Source: Streptomyces sp. 1-11 (GTDB lineage: Bacteria > Actinomycetota > Actinomycetes > Streptomycetales > Streptomycetaceae). From it: a stretch of DNA of 64,000 nucleotides. Below, piece after piece: positions 1-8,402 of this stretch; the stretch's first letter is position 1, and each line of letters starts with the position of its first letter. Location: assembly GCF_007176755.1 (NCBI RefSeq), contig NZ_BJTV01000017.1:1-64000 (forward strand). The letters run 5' to 3'. The translations under genes were made by a program, and so were the position numbers. The notes under the pieces are model-generated. The model had not been told where the DNA came from, ran no database searches, and saw nothing but the letters and a program-made list of their open reading frames with translations.

Positions 1-215
1 TGAACACCACGAGAGCGGTGCGAGAGGAGGAATAATCCCCTCGCACACAGCGTCCTCGCTGTGTTTTTCAAAGGAACCTCGTCCCGATCGTGATGACCGG
101 AGACGGGGTATCAACATATCTGGCGTTGATTTTTGGCACGCTGTTGAGTTCTCAAGGAACGGACGCTTCCTTTGTACTCACCCTCTCGGGCTTTCCTCCG
201 GGCGCTTCCCTTCGG
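1..215 (-). promoter_or_regulatory. rRNA operon leader, 16S gene just left of window
   Basis: Read on the minus strand this is the untranslated leader of a Streptomyces rrn operon. Positions 156-135 read CTTGAGAACTCAACAGCGTG, the actinobacterial boxA-like antitermination block found upstream of 16S genes. It continues toward the window edge in the sequence I remember preceding Streptomyces 16S rRNA. The 16S gene itself is not in the window; its 5' end should lie a few tens of bases to the left. The operon is divergent from crr-ptsI. Which rrn operon it is cannot be decided here, though synteny would suit S. coelicolor rrnD. Confidence 0.85.
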
Positions 216-223
216 TGTTCCAA

Positions 224-252
224 ACTCTATCAGTGTTTTTCCGACTCTCGGA
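224..252 (-). promoter_or_regulatory. Candidate proximal rrn promoter
   Basis: A -10-like TAGAGT lies at 229-224 on the minus strand, downstream of an AT-rich stretch. No convincing -35 hexamer is visible 17-18 bases upstream. The surrounding sequence matches the stretch I remember as carrying a strong proximal rrn promoter in Streptomyces. The call rests on the -10 and the context. Confidence 0.4.
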
Positions 253-360
253 CCACCCTCCCGCAGACATGCGGAAGCGATCCCGAGAAAAGGATCTGAC
301 CAGTTTGGTTGCTGCCGGGCCGCGACACTTTCGCGTCGCACCGCCCCAGGCAGGAGTAAG

Positions 361-390
361 ACAGTACACGGGGTCTCGGATGGCATGCAA
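361..390 (-). promoter_or_regulatory. Upstream rrn promoter
   Basis: On the minus strand TTGCAT (390-385) and TACTGT (366-361) are separated by 18 bases, a good match to the vegetative sigma (HrdB) consensus. Its position about 200 bases upstream of the antitermination block fits one of the multiple promoters usual for Streptomyces rrn operons. The DasR-type palindrome at 404-417 lies about 14 bases upstream of this -35 box. Confidence 0.6.
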
Positions 391-400
391 ATCGGCGGTG

Positions 401-430
401 TTGGTGGTCTAGACCACTAGCTGGTAGGTT
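401..430 (+). promoter_or_regulatory. Candidate crr-ptsI promoter
   Basis: TTGGTG (401-406) and TAGGTT (425-430) are separated by 18 bases and would start a transcript near 437, about 100 bases before the crr start codon. The dre occupies the spacer, and a 16-base palindrome begins at the -10. The hexamers are moderate matches, so the exact start is an inference. Confidence 0.45.
404..417. promoter_or_regulatory. DasR-responsive element (dre)
   Basis: GTGGTCTAGACCAC is a perfect 14-base palindrome. Its core TGGTCTAGACCA equals the core of the dre consensus bound by DasR, the GntR regulator of N-acetylglucosamine and PTS genes in Streptomyces. It lies between the divergent rrn and crr promoters. 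It also sits inside the spacer of the candidate crr promoter (401-430), so a bound repressor would block crr-ptsI transcription until amino-sugar phosphates release it. Control of crr and ptsI by DasR is established in S. coelicolor. Confidence 0.85.
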
Positions 431-442
431 CCGTACGGAACC
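427..442. promoter_or_regulatory. 16-base palindrome at the crr transcription start
   Basis: GGTTCCGTACGGAACC is a perfect palindrome with no spacer. It overlaps the -10 and predicted start of the candidate crr promoter and begins 9 bases after the dre. It does not look like a dre or any operator I recognise. It could bind a second regulator, or form a hairpin at the mRNA 5' end if transcription starts upstream of it. Confidence 0.5.
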
Positions 443-536
443 GTCACTTCCTTTGGCATACGCTGCTGCTCAGCGCGCCGTTCACGGGACAAGCAGTGGC
501 GGCCCTACCTGCAGCTCCACTCCTGGGAGGCTTCCC

Positions 537-986
537 ATGACCACCGTGACGTCCCCTCTCGCCGGACGGGCCATCGGACTGGCAGAAGTGCCGGATCCGG
601 TCTTCTCCGGGGCCATGGTCGGCCCGGGTACCGCGATCGACCCCGTGCGTGAGCCCTCCGAGGCCGTGGCACCGGTGGACGGCGTCATCGTCTCCCTGCA
701 CCCGCACGCGTTCGTCGTGGTCGACGCGAATGGGCACGGGGTGCTGACCCACCTCGGCATCGACACCGTTCAGCTCAACGGCGAGGGCTTCGAGCTGCTC
801 GTGAGCAAGGGCGACACCGTGACGCGCGGGCAGAGCATCGTGCGCTGGGACCCGGCCGCCGTGGAGGCGGCGGGCAAGTCCCCCGTGTGCCCGGTCGTGG
901 CGCTCGAAGCGACCGCCGAGTCCCTCTCCGAAGTCCGGGACAGCGGTGACGTGAAGGCCGGCGACAGCCTCTTCTCCTGGAACTGA
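537..986 (+). CDS. crr: PTS glucose-type enzyme IIA (IIA-Crr)
   Basis: Cytoplasmic phosphocarrier of the sugar phosphotransferase system, passing phosphate from HPr to sugar-specific IIB domains. The 149-residue protein is a single IIA domain of usual length. The phosphorylated histidine is H72 in VLTHLGIDTV, with the partner histidine H57 in HPHAF. The start at 537 follows GGGAGG; an upstream in-frame start at 453 adds 28 unlike residues and was not used. ptsI follows 75 bases downstream, so the two probably form an operon behind the dre-containing promoter. No ptsH is nearby, so HPr must be encoded elsewhere. Confidence 0.95.
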   Translation: MTTVTSPLAGRAIGLAEVPDPVFSGAMVGPGTAIDPVREPSEAVAPVDGVIVSLHPHAFVVVDANGHGVLTHLGIDTVQLNGEGFELLVSKGDTVTRGQSIVRWDPAAVEAAGKSPVCPVVALEATAESLSEVRDSGDVKAGDSLFSWN

Positions 987-1061
987 CGGCAGGCCGCCGG
1001 CCGGCGGCGTACAGGACGACCATCGCGGCGGCGGCCCCGCCGCACTATCGGAGACGGTGAG

Positions 1062-2732
1062 ATGGACACAACGCTGCGAGGCGTCGGCGTCAGCCACGGT
1101 GTGGCGATCGGCGAGGTCCGGCACATGGGGACGGCGGTGCTCGAGCCGCCGGCCAAGCAGATAGCCGCGGGTGAGGCGGCACGCGAGCAGGGCCGGGCCC
1201 GACAGGCGGTGGACGCCGTGGCGGCCGATCTGACGGCGCGCGGCAACCTGGCCGGCGGCGAGGCCCAGGCCGTGCTCGAGGCGCAGGCCATGATGGCCCA
1301 GGATCCCGAGCTGATGGCGGACGTGGAGCGGCGGATCGCCGTCGGCAGCACGGCGGAGCGTGCCGTGTACGACGCCTTCGCCTCGTACCGCGAGCTGCTG
1401 GCCGGTGCCGGGGAGTACCTCGCCGGGCGCGTGGCCGACCTCGATGACGTGCGGAACCGTATCGTCGCCCGGCTGCTCGGCGTACCGATGCCAGGCGTTC
1501 CGGACAGCGACCGGCCCTATGTGCTGGTGGCCCGCGATCTGGCGCCCGCGGACACCGCGCTGCTCGACCCCGCCCTCGTGCTGGGCTTCGTCACCGAGGA
1601 GGGCGGGCCGACCAGTCACAGCGCCATCCTGGCCCGCGCCCTGGGCGTTCCGGCCGTCGTGGCGCTGCCGGGCGCCGGGGAACTGGCCGAGGGCACAACG
1701 GTCGCCGTCGACGGCAGCACCGGTGAGGTCTTCGTGAACCCGAGCGCCGGCAAGAAGGCGCAGATGGAGTCGGCGGCAGCCGAGCGCAAGGCCGCGCTGG
1801 CCGCTTCCACCGGTCCGGGCGCCACGGCCGACGGGCACAAGATGCCGCTGCTGGCCAACGTCGGCGGGCCGGCTGACGTGCCGGCCGCTGTGGAGGCGGG
1901 GGCCGAGGGTGTCGGTCTGTTCCGCACGGAGTTCCTTTTCCTGGACGACAGCAAGAACGCGCCGTCCGAGGACAAGCAGGTGGAGGCCTACCGGCAGGTG
2001 CTGGAGGCGTTTCCCGAGGGCCGTGTGGTCGTGCGGGTGCTGGACGCGGGCGCGGACAAGCCGCTGGAGTTCCTGACTCCCGCGGACGAGCCGAACCCCG
2101 CGCTGGGCGTGCGGGGTCTGCGCACGCTCCTCGACCATCCCGACGTGCTGCGCACCCAGCTGACCGCGCTGGCCAGGGCCGCGGAGGGCCTGCCGGTCCA
2201 CCTCGAGGTCATGGCGCCCATGGTGGCGGACCGTGCGGATGCCAAGGCGTTCGCGGACGCCTGCCGCGAGGCGGGGCTGCGGGCGAAGTTCGGCGCGATG
2301 GTGGAGATCCCGTCCGCGGCGCTGCGGGCGCGCTCCATCCTGCAGGAGGTCGAGTTCCTGTCGCTGGGCACCAATGACCTCGCGCAGTACACGTTCGCCG
2401 CTGACCGCCAGGTGGGCGCGGTGTCCCGGCTCCAGGACCCGTGGCAGCCGGCGCTGCTCGACCTGGTGGCGCTGTCCGCCGAGGCGGCCAGGGCCGAGGG
2501 CAAGAGCTGCGGCGTGTGCGGCGAGGCCGCGTCCGATCCGCTGCTGGCCTGTGTGCTGACCGGTCTGGGTGTCACCTCCCTGTCCATGGGCGCGGCGTCG
2601 CTCCCGTACGTACGGGCGACTCTCGCGAAGTACACGCTGGCGCAGTGCGAGCGGGCCGCCGCGGCGGCGCGGGCGGCGGACAGCGCGGCGGAGGCCCGCG
2701 GCGCGGCGCAGGCGGTGCTGTCCGGGGAGTAG
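1062..2732 (+). CDS. ptsI: PTS enzyme I (phosphoenolpyruvate-protein phosphotransferase)
   Basis: First enzyme of the phosphotransferase system: it takes phosphate from phosphoenolpyruvate and hands it to HPr. The 556 residues have the normal order. An N-terminal HPr-binding and phosphohistidine domain carries the active histidine H186 in GGPTSHSAILA. The C-terminal PEP-binding barrel includes the GLFRTEFLF segment, LGTNDLAQYTFAADR and the active cysteine in SCGVCGEAASDP. It follows crr in the same direction and is probably co-transcribed under DasR control. It ends at a hairpin shared with the convergent gene. Confidence 0.96.
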   Translation: MDTTLRGVGVSHGVAIGEVRHMGTAVLEPPAKQIAAGEAAREQGRARQAVDAVAADLTARGNLAGGEAQAVLEAQAMMAQDPELMADVERRIAVGSTAERAVYDAFASYRELLAGAGEYLAGRVADLDDVRNRIVARLLGVPMPGVPDSDRPYVLVARDLAPADTALLDPALVLGFVTEEGGPTSHSAILARALGVPAVVALPGAGELAEGTTVAVDGSTGEVFVNPSAGKKAQMESAAAERKAALAASTGPGATADGHKMPLLANVGGPADVPAAVEAGAEGVGLFRTEFLFLDDSKNAPSEDKQVEAYRQVLEAFPEGRVVVRVLDAGADKPLEFLTPADEPNPALGVRGLRTLLDHPDVLRTQLTALARAAEGLPVHLEVMAPMVADRADAKAFADACREAGLRAKFGAMVEIPSAALRARSILQEVEFLSLGTNDLAQYTFAADRQVGAVSRLQDPWQPALLDLVALSAEAARAEGKSCGVCGEAASDPLLACVLTGLGVTSLSMGAASLPYVRATLAKYTLAQCERAAAAARAADSAAEARGAAQAVLSGE

Positions 2733-2763
2733 CCGGGCCCGGTGCACAGCGGTCGGCCGGTTC

Positions 2764-2795
2764 AGGGGCGTCCCGCCTTCGGGTGGGGCGCCCCT
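2764..2795. terminator. Hairpin terminator between convergent genes
   Basis: AGGGGCG (2764-2770) pairs with CGCCCCT (2789-2795), with a further small CCCG/CGGG stem inside. It lies 31 bases after ptsI and just beyond the end of the leftward gene at 2803, so it can serve both strands. There is no U tract, as is usual for Streptomyces. Confidence 0.6.
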
Positions 2796-2802
2796 GGCGC
2801 GC

Positions 2803-3696
2803 TCAGTGGCGGTGTTCCGGTGGCGTGTCCTCCTGTCCGAGGTCGGGCGGTGCGCAGTAGTCGACGTCCGGTTCGGGGCTGATGATGTCGCCGGATTCGG
2901 CGTCGGTGCAGTAGGCGTCGAAGACCTCGGCGGCGCTCAGCGGCACGAGGGCGCCCGCGCGCAGCCGCCAGCCGTGCACGCGGTCGGCCGTGCCGGCGGA
3001 GGTGACGCGCATGACGAGGCCGCCGGCGCGGCCGGTGGCCAGGCCGAGTGCCAGGACGCTGGTGAACTCCATGAGTTCCGCTTCGTCGAGTCCGGCGGCG
3101 CCCACGGCGTCCTGGTCGGCGTGCAGTACGGCGACGAGGGTTTCCGCCGGCGCGGAGACGCTGCAGACGAGGTGGCGGTCGCCGGGCGGGGCGGTGTCGA
3201 GGATGCGGGCGACGAGGCCGGAGGCGCGGGTGAAGGCGGCGCGGCCGATGTCCTCGCCGCAGGTGGCGCAGGGCCCGAGGCGGGTCAGGAGGGTGGTCGC
3301 GTACTCCCAGGTGGCTTGTCGTACGGCTTCGTCGACGAGGTCGGGCAGGAGTGCGGTGAGGGGACGGCCGTCGTAGGGGATGGTGGGGCCGGTGGCCGCC
3401 AGTCGTGCGGTGAACCGGGTGCGGCTGGCGGGTGCCTCCGGGTCGAGGCCGGTCTCCGCGCAGAAGACGGCGTAGTCCTCGGGGTCGAAGAGGGCCAGCG
3501 TGGTGTGTCCCCCTTGGGCCGCCCGGGTTTTCAGCAGTGATTCCACTTGTTGCAGGTAGGCGGTGTGGTCGTCGAAGACGAAGCTCCGGTAGCGCCGCAT
3601 GGCGCGGAAGTCGTGCTCGTCGGTGAGCAGGCCGATGGTGCCGGCGATCTCGCGGCGCAGGACGCGTCGCATGGTCCGCTGGTCGGTGTGCGCCAT
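2803..3696 (-). CDS. Conserved hypothetical protein with CxxC motif
   Basis: Function not recognised. The 297-residue protein appears soluble and cytoplasmic, with no signal peptide or membrane segment. A central PCATCGEDIG motif could be half of a metal site, but no second cysteine pair is obvious, so zinc would need another ligand set or a dimer. The C-terminal third is acidic and ends in a histidine-containing tail. The start at 3696 follows GGGGGAA. The gene lies between ptsI (convergent) and the acetoacetyl-CoA synthetase gene, which reads the same way and ends 155 bases upstream. Confidence 0.75.
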   Translation of the reverse strand: MAHTDQRTMRRVLRREIAGTIGLLTDEHDFRAMRRYRSFVFDDHTAYLQQVESLLKTRAAQGGHTTLALFDPEDYAVFCAETGLDPEAPASRTRFTARLAATGPTIPYDGRPLTALLPDLVDEAVRQATWEYATTLLTRLGPCATCGEDIGRAAFTRASGLVARILDTAPPGDRHLVCSVSAPAETLVAVLHADQDAVGAAGLDEAELMEFTSVLALGLATGRAGGLVMRVTSAGTADRVHGWRLRAGALVPLSAAEVFDAYCTDAESGDIISPEPDVDYCAPPDLGQEDTPPEHRH

Positions 3697-3851
3697 GTTT
3701 CCCCCAAGTGCGCGGTCGATCAGTGCTCACTCACAGTAACCAGGGGTACTGACAACGGGCCGTGAGGGGGCGGCCGGCCGGGGGACGGAGGCGCCCGGCC
3801 CCGGACCTCGCCGGTGTGCCGGGCGAGTCCGGGGCTGGGCGCGGGGGCGGG

Positions 3852-5819
3852 TCAGGCGCGCTTGCGGGCCAGTTCCTCGTAGAAGCCCAGCAACGTGAGG
3901 TCGTCGATGGAGCCGGGGTTGACGGCCTTCTCGAGGGGGGTGCCCTGGAGGAGGCGCTTGACGGGGACCTCGATGCGCTTGCCGGTGAGCGTGTGCGGGA
4001 TGCCCGGGACCGCGATGACCTCGTCGGGGACGTGGCGCGGCGAGAGCTGTTCGCGGATGGCCTGCTTGATGCGGCCCAGGAGCGCCTCGTCGAGGACGGC
4101 GTCCGGCGCCAGGTGCACGAAGAGCGGCATCCAGTAGCCCCCGTCGGGCTGTTCGATGCCGATGACGAGGGATTCCTTGATCTCGGGCAGCCTCTCGACC
4201 ACCTCGTAGATGTCGGCCGAGCCCATGCGGACGCCCTGCCGGTTGAGGGTGGAGTCGGAGCGGCCGTGGATGATCACCGATCCGCGTGAGGTGACGGTGA
4301 TCCAGTCGCCGTGCCGCCAGACGCCCGGGTAGGTGTCGAAGTAGCTGTCGTGGTAGCGGTGGCCGTCGGGGTCGTTCCAGAAGTGGATCGGCATGGACGG
4401 CATGGGGTTGGTGACGACCAGCTCGCCCACCTCGTCGACGAGGGGGTCGCCGTTCGGGTCCCAGGACCGCAGGTCGGTGCCGAGGCCGGGCGCCTGGAGT
4501 TCGCCGGTGTAGACGGGCAGGGTGGGTACGGCTCCGGCGAAGCAGGAGCAGACGTCCGTGCCGCCGCTGACGGAGGCGATCCACAGGTCGTCGCGTACCT
4601 CGTCGTGCAGCCAGCGGAAGCCGTCCGGGGGCAGTGGCGAGCCCGTGGTGGCGACGCACTGGACGCGGGAGAGGTCGAAGTCGCGGGAGGGGTGCACGCC
4701 CGCCTTGCGGCAGGCCATGACGTAGGCGGCGGAGGTGCCGAAGAGGGTGGCTCCGGTGCGTTCGGCGACGCGCCACTGGGCCCCGGTGTCCGGGTAGCCG
4801 GGGCTGCCGTCGTACAGGACGATCGTCGTGCCCGTGAGCAGGCCGGAGACGAGGAAGTTCCACATCATCCAGCCGGTCGAGGTGTACCAGAAGAAGCGGT
4901 CCCCGGGGCCGAGGTCGCAGTGCAGGCCGAGCTGTTTGAGGTGCTCCACCAGGATGCCGCCCTGGGACTGGACGATGGCCTTGGGCAGGCCGGTGGTCCC
5001 GGAGGAGTACAGAACCCACAGCGGATGGCCGAAGGGGACCTGTTCGAAGACGGGCTCGGTCTCGGCGGCCGTCAGCGCCGACCACTCCAGGGCGCCCTCG
5101 GGCGCCTCGGTGCCGAGGAGCGGGATGTGGACGACGGCGCGCAGGGTGGGCAGTTCCCGGCGCAGTTCGGCGACGGTCTCGCGGCGGTCGTGCTCCTTGC
5201 CGCCGTAGCGGTAGCCGTCGACGGTGAACAGGACGACGGGTTCGACCTGCTGGAAGCGGTCGAGGACGCTGCGGGCGCCGAAGTCGGGGGCGCAGGAGGT
5301 CCACACGGCGCCCACGGCGGCCGTGGCCAGGAGGGCGGCCACGGCTTCGGGGATGTTCGGGAGGTATCCGCTGACCCGGTCGCCGGGGCGGACGCCGAGG
5401 GCACGGAGTTCGGCGGCGAGGGAGCCCACCTGCCGGCGCAGCTCCGCCCAGGTCACCGGGCGCGGTTCGTGGGTCTCGTCGACGTACAGCAGGGCCGGTT
5501 CGTCCGGGCGGGCGGCCGCGGCGCGCAGGGCGTGCTCGGCGTAGTTGAGGGTGGCTCCGGGGAACCATTCGGCGCCGGGCATGGTGCGCTCGCCGAGCAC
5601 GCGCGTGTAGGGGGCCGAGAAGCGGACGTCGAACCACTCGGTGACGGCTTTCCAGAACGTGTCGAGCCGCTCCACGGACCACTGGTGCAGCGCGGGGTAA
5701 CCACCCTCGGCCGGGGCGCCGTGGTGCTCGGCGGCCCAGGCCTGGAACTCGGTGATGCGGGCCTGGGCGATCCGCTCGGGATCGGGCTGCCAGAGCGGCT
5801 GGGGGTTCGCTGTCGACAT
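3852..5819 (-). CDS. aacS: Acetoacetyl-CoA synthetase (AMP-forming)
   Basis: Activates acetoacetate to acetoacetyl-CoA with ATP and CoA, salvaging ketone bodies or feeding polyketide and PHB metabolism. The 655 residues match the usual ~650 of AacS enzymes. An N-terminal cap (QAWAAEHHG...) precedes the AMP-binding domain with P-loop-like YSSGTTGLPKAI. The hinge/adenylate motif GRSDSTLNRQGVRMG and a C-terminal lysine segment LTGKRIEVPVKRLL follow. The start at 5819 has GGGAG six bases upstream; an upstream in-frame ATG at 5996 adds 59 unlike residues and was rejected. Ordinary acetyl-CoA synthetase is the main alternative, but the N-terminal cap favours the acetoacetyl enzyme. Confidence 0.88.
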   Translation of the reverse strand: MSTANPQPLWQPDPERIAQARITEFQAWAAEHHGAPAEGGYPALHQWSVERLDTFWKAVTEWFDVRFSAPYTRVLGERTMPGAEWFPGATLNYAEHALRAAAARPDEPALLYVDETHEPRPVTWAELRRQVGSLAAELRALGVRPGDRVSGYLPNIPEAVAALLATAAVGAVWTSCAPDFGARSVLDRFQQVEPVVLFTVDGYRYGGKEHDRRETVAELRRELPTLRAVVHIPLLGTEAPEGALEWSALTAAETEPVFEQVPFGHPLWVLYSSGTTGLPKAIVQSQGGILVEHLKQLGLHCDLGPGDRFFWYTSTGWMMWNFLVSGLLTGTTIVLYDGSPGYPDTGAQWRVAERTGATLFGTSAAYVMACRKAGVHPSRDFDLSRVQCVATTGSPLPPDGFRWLHDEVRDDLWIASVSGGTDVCSCFAGAVPTLPVYTGELQAPGLGTDLRSWDPNGDPLVDEVGELVVTNPMPSMPIHFWNDPDGHRYHDSYFDTYPGVWRHGDWITVTSRGSVIIHGRSDSTLNRQGVRMGSADIYEVVERLPEIKESLVIGIEQPDGGYWMPLFVHLAPDAVLDEALLGRIKQAIREQLSPRHVPDEVIAVPGIPHTLTGKRIEVPVKRLLQGTPLEKAVNPGSIDDLTLLGFYEELARKRA

Positions 5820-6031
5820 GGGGGCTCCCGGGCTGTGCGCTTCGTGTGCGTCGGTCCGCGCACGGGCTGGGGTGTGCGCGTGACGCGGCTGACAGGGACG
5901 ATGCCATGTGATCGACTTCTGCACCAGGGTGGGCCCCACATAGTCCGTGTCGTGAAGATGTGGCCCGGGCACGGGTGAACGGCAGTTGAACGACACGCGC
6001 GCGTGGGGCGGTCAATGGCAGGGTGAACAGC

Positions 6032-8392
6032 ATGGACGGTCGTGACCTGGTGCGTTCGGTGAGTGGTGGCGGTTCGGGGCGGGCGGCTCACGGGTTTCGT
6101 ACCGTGCGGGCGGCGTGGCGCCGGCGGCGGATCGACGCCGCCGGGCTGCCCCCGCGGGGGGCGGAGCGGGCGCGTGTCCCCGGGCTGGTGCAGGGGGCGG
6201 AGCCGGGGCCCGGGGGCGGTCTGATCCGGTTCGGCCGGTCCGAGCTGCGGATCACCGTGACGGTCAGCGGGGCCGTGTTCTGGGGCTGGGACGGGGCGGG
6301 CCCGGAGCCGTCGTACGCGCTCGCCGGAGCGTGTCCGGAGCCCGATCCGCGGGCCGTGCTGGAGCCGGACAAGGACGGCGGCTGGCGGGTGGTGGCCGAG
6401 CGGGTGACGGTCGTCGTCTCGCGGCACGGGGCGCTGGAGGTGTGCACGCCGGGCGGTGTGGTGCTGCGGCGCGAGATGCCGCCGCGGTGGTGGGAGCCGG
6501 ACGGCGGGGGCGCCGGGCGGTGGCTGCAGCGGTCCGAGGTGGCGGCGGACGCCCGGTTCTTCGGTCTGGGCGGGCGCGCGGCGGGTCCGCGGCTGCGCGA
6601 CGGCACCTACCGGCTGTGGAACACCGATCCGGGTCGCGCGTTCGGCCCGGGGGACGATCCGCTGCACGTCACGATGCCGGTGCAGATGGTGGTCGCGGAC
6701 GCGGCGACCCATCTGATGTTCCACGACAACACGTGGGACGGCACGGTGACGCTGCGGGAGGGCGAGGAGGGCGCCGGGTCCGGACACGACCGGGCGGGAC
6801 GCTGCGAGCTGCGCATGGACGGCGGGCCGCTGCGCTGCTGGGTGATGGTGGGCACGCCCGCGCGCGTGCTGCTCACCTGGGCCGCGCTGACCGGGGCGCC
6901 CGCGCTGCCGCCGGCGTGGGCACTCGGCCACCAGCACCTGCGGCGGGGCCCGGGCGGTGAGCAGGAGGTGCGCCGGACCGTCACGGCCCACCAGGAGAGG
7001 GATCTGCCGCTGGACGCCGTCCATCTGGACGCCGGGCACCACGACCGGCATCAGGTGTTCACCGTCGACCAGGAGCGGTTCCCCAAGCTGCCGGTGCTCG
7101 CCGAGGAACTGCGCAGGGACGGGATCCGGCTGGTGTCGGCCGTCGGCCCGGCGGTGAAGGCCGTGCCGGGCGGCGCCGTGTACGACAGCGGTTCGGCGCT
7201 GGACGCGTTCGTGCGCGACGGTGCGGGGCGGACGGTCCGGGGCGAGGTGCGGGCCGGCGAGTCGGTCTTCCCGGACTTCACGCACGCACGCGTGCGCAAG
7301 TGGTGGGGCGGCCTGTACGAGGAGCGGCTGGGGCAGGGCTTCGCGGGGTTCTGGCACGACATGGACGAGCCCACGTCGTTCAGCACCTTCGGCGAGACGA
7401 CGCTGCCGCGCTCGGCCCGGCACGCCGTCGAGGGGCGTGGCGGCGACCATCGCGAGGCGCACAACGTGTACGCCCTGTGCATGGCCAGGGCGGGCTACGA
7501 GGGGCTGCGCGAGCTGTCGCCGCAGGAGCGGCCGTTCCTGTTCTCCCGGTCCGGCTGGGCGGGCATGCAGCGCTACGGCGGCGCCTGGTCCGGGGAGGTG
7601 GCACCGGGCTGGCCGGGGCTGCGGGCCGCGCTGTCGCTGGTGCTGGGGATGGGGCTGTGCGGGGTGCCCTACTCGGGTCCGGACGTGGGCGGCCCCGACG
7701 GCGGTCCTTCGCCCGAGCTGTATCTGCGCCGGCTCCAGCTCGGTGCGTACCTGCCGTTGTTCCGGACGCACGCCGGGCCGCCGGCGGGGGGCGGGGAGCC
7801 GTGGGAGTCCGCTGCCGAGGTGCTGCGGCACGCGCGCGGGGCGCTGCTGGAGCGCCGGCGTCTGCTGCCGTACTTCGTGACGCTGGCGTACCTGGCGCGG
7901 CGCACCGGCGCGCCCTATGTGCGGCCGTTGTGGTGGGGAGCGCCCGAGGACCGCGCGCTGCGCGACTGCGAGGACGCGTTCCTGCTCGGGGACCATCTGC
8001 TGGTGGCGCCGGTCCTCGGCCCCGGCGGCGAGGGGCGTGCGGTGCGGCTGCCGCGGGGCCGCTGGTACGACATGGTGACGGAGGAGGCGTTCGAGGGCCC
8101 GGGGCGGGTCCGGCTGGACACGCCGCTGTCGCGGATACCGGTGCTCGCGCGCGCGGGAGCGGTCGTTCCCGTGCGGGGTGCGGACGGCGCGCTCGAACTG
8201 GAGGTGTGGGCGCCGGTCCAGGGGCGGACCGGGGGCGGGCTCGTCGTCCAGGACGCGGGCGACGGCTGGGCCGAGCCGGAGATCGAGCGTTATACGGCCC
8301 GCCGGCAGGGCCGGCGGGTGGTGGTGACCCGGGAGCGGGAGGACGGGGCGGCCGAGCCGCCGCACCGGGTGCGCGTACGGGGGCTCGGCTGA
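6032..8392 (+). CDS. GH31 family alpha-glycosidase with variant acid/base residue
   Basis: Retaining alpha-glycosidase family, most like alpha-glucosidases, with no signal peptide. The N-terminal beta-sandwich contains HDNTW. The barrel follows with LDAGHHDRHQVFT, the nucleophile D443 in GFWHDMDEPTSF and the acid/base loop RYGGAWSGEVAP. The aspartate expected in that loop (WSGD/WTGD) is a glutamate, E522. About 786 residues is a normal length. ATG 6032 is preceded by AGGG; GTG 6023 in the same frame is possible. The gene is divergent from aacS. The substrate cannot be told from sequence, and activity may be reduced or altered by the substitution. Confidence 0.85.
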   Translation: MDGRDLVRSVSGGGSGRAAHGFRTVRAAWRRRRIDAAGLPPRGAERARVPGLVQGAEPGPGGGLIRFGRSELRITVTVSGAVFWGWDGAGPEPSYALAGACPEPDPRAVLEPDKDGGWRVVAERVTVVVSRHGALEVCTPGGVVLRREMPPRWWEPDGGGAGRWLQRSEVAADARFFGLGGRAAGPRLRDGTYRLWNTDPGRAFGPGDDPLHVTMPVQMVVADAATHLMFHDNTWDGTVTLREGEEGAGSGHDRAGRCELRMDGGPLRCWVMVGTPARVLLTWAALTGAPALPPAWALGHQHLRRGPGGEQEVRRTVTAHQERDLPLDAVHLDAGHHDRHQVFTVDQERFPKLPVLAEELRRDGIRLVSAVGPAVKAVPGGAVYDSGSALDAFVRDGAGRTVRGEVRAGESVFPDFTHARVRKWWGGLYEERLGQGFAGFWHDMDEPTSFSTFGETTLPRSARHAVEGRGGDHREAHNVYALCMARAGYEGLRELSPQERPFLFSRSGWAGMQRYGGAWSGEVAPGWPGLRAALSLVLGMGLCGVPYSGPDVGGPDGGPSPELYLRRLQLGAYLPLFRTHAGPPAGGGEPWESAAEVLRHARGALLERRRLLPYFVTLAYLARRTGAPYVRPLWWGAPEDRALRDCEDAFLLGDHLLVAPVLGPGGEGRAVRLPRGRWYDMVTEEAFEGPGRVRLDTPLSRIPVLARAGAVVPVRGADGALELEVWAPVQGRTGGGLVVQDAGDGWAEPEIERYTARRQGRRVVVTREREDGAAEPPHRVRVRGLG

Positions 8393-8402
8393 GCGGGCGG
8401 CT

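Noticed and set aside
453..536. Upstream start for crr
   Set aside because: Adds 28 residues unlike any IIA domain, close to the predicted transcription start; the ATG at 537 has a ribosome site.
5453..8365. 970-residue minus-strand frame across aacS and the GH31 gene
   Set aside because: It overlaps two well-supported genes and reads as arginine/proline-rich shadow sequence.
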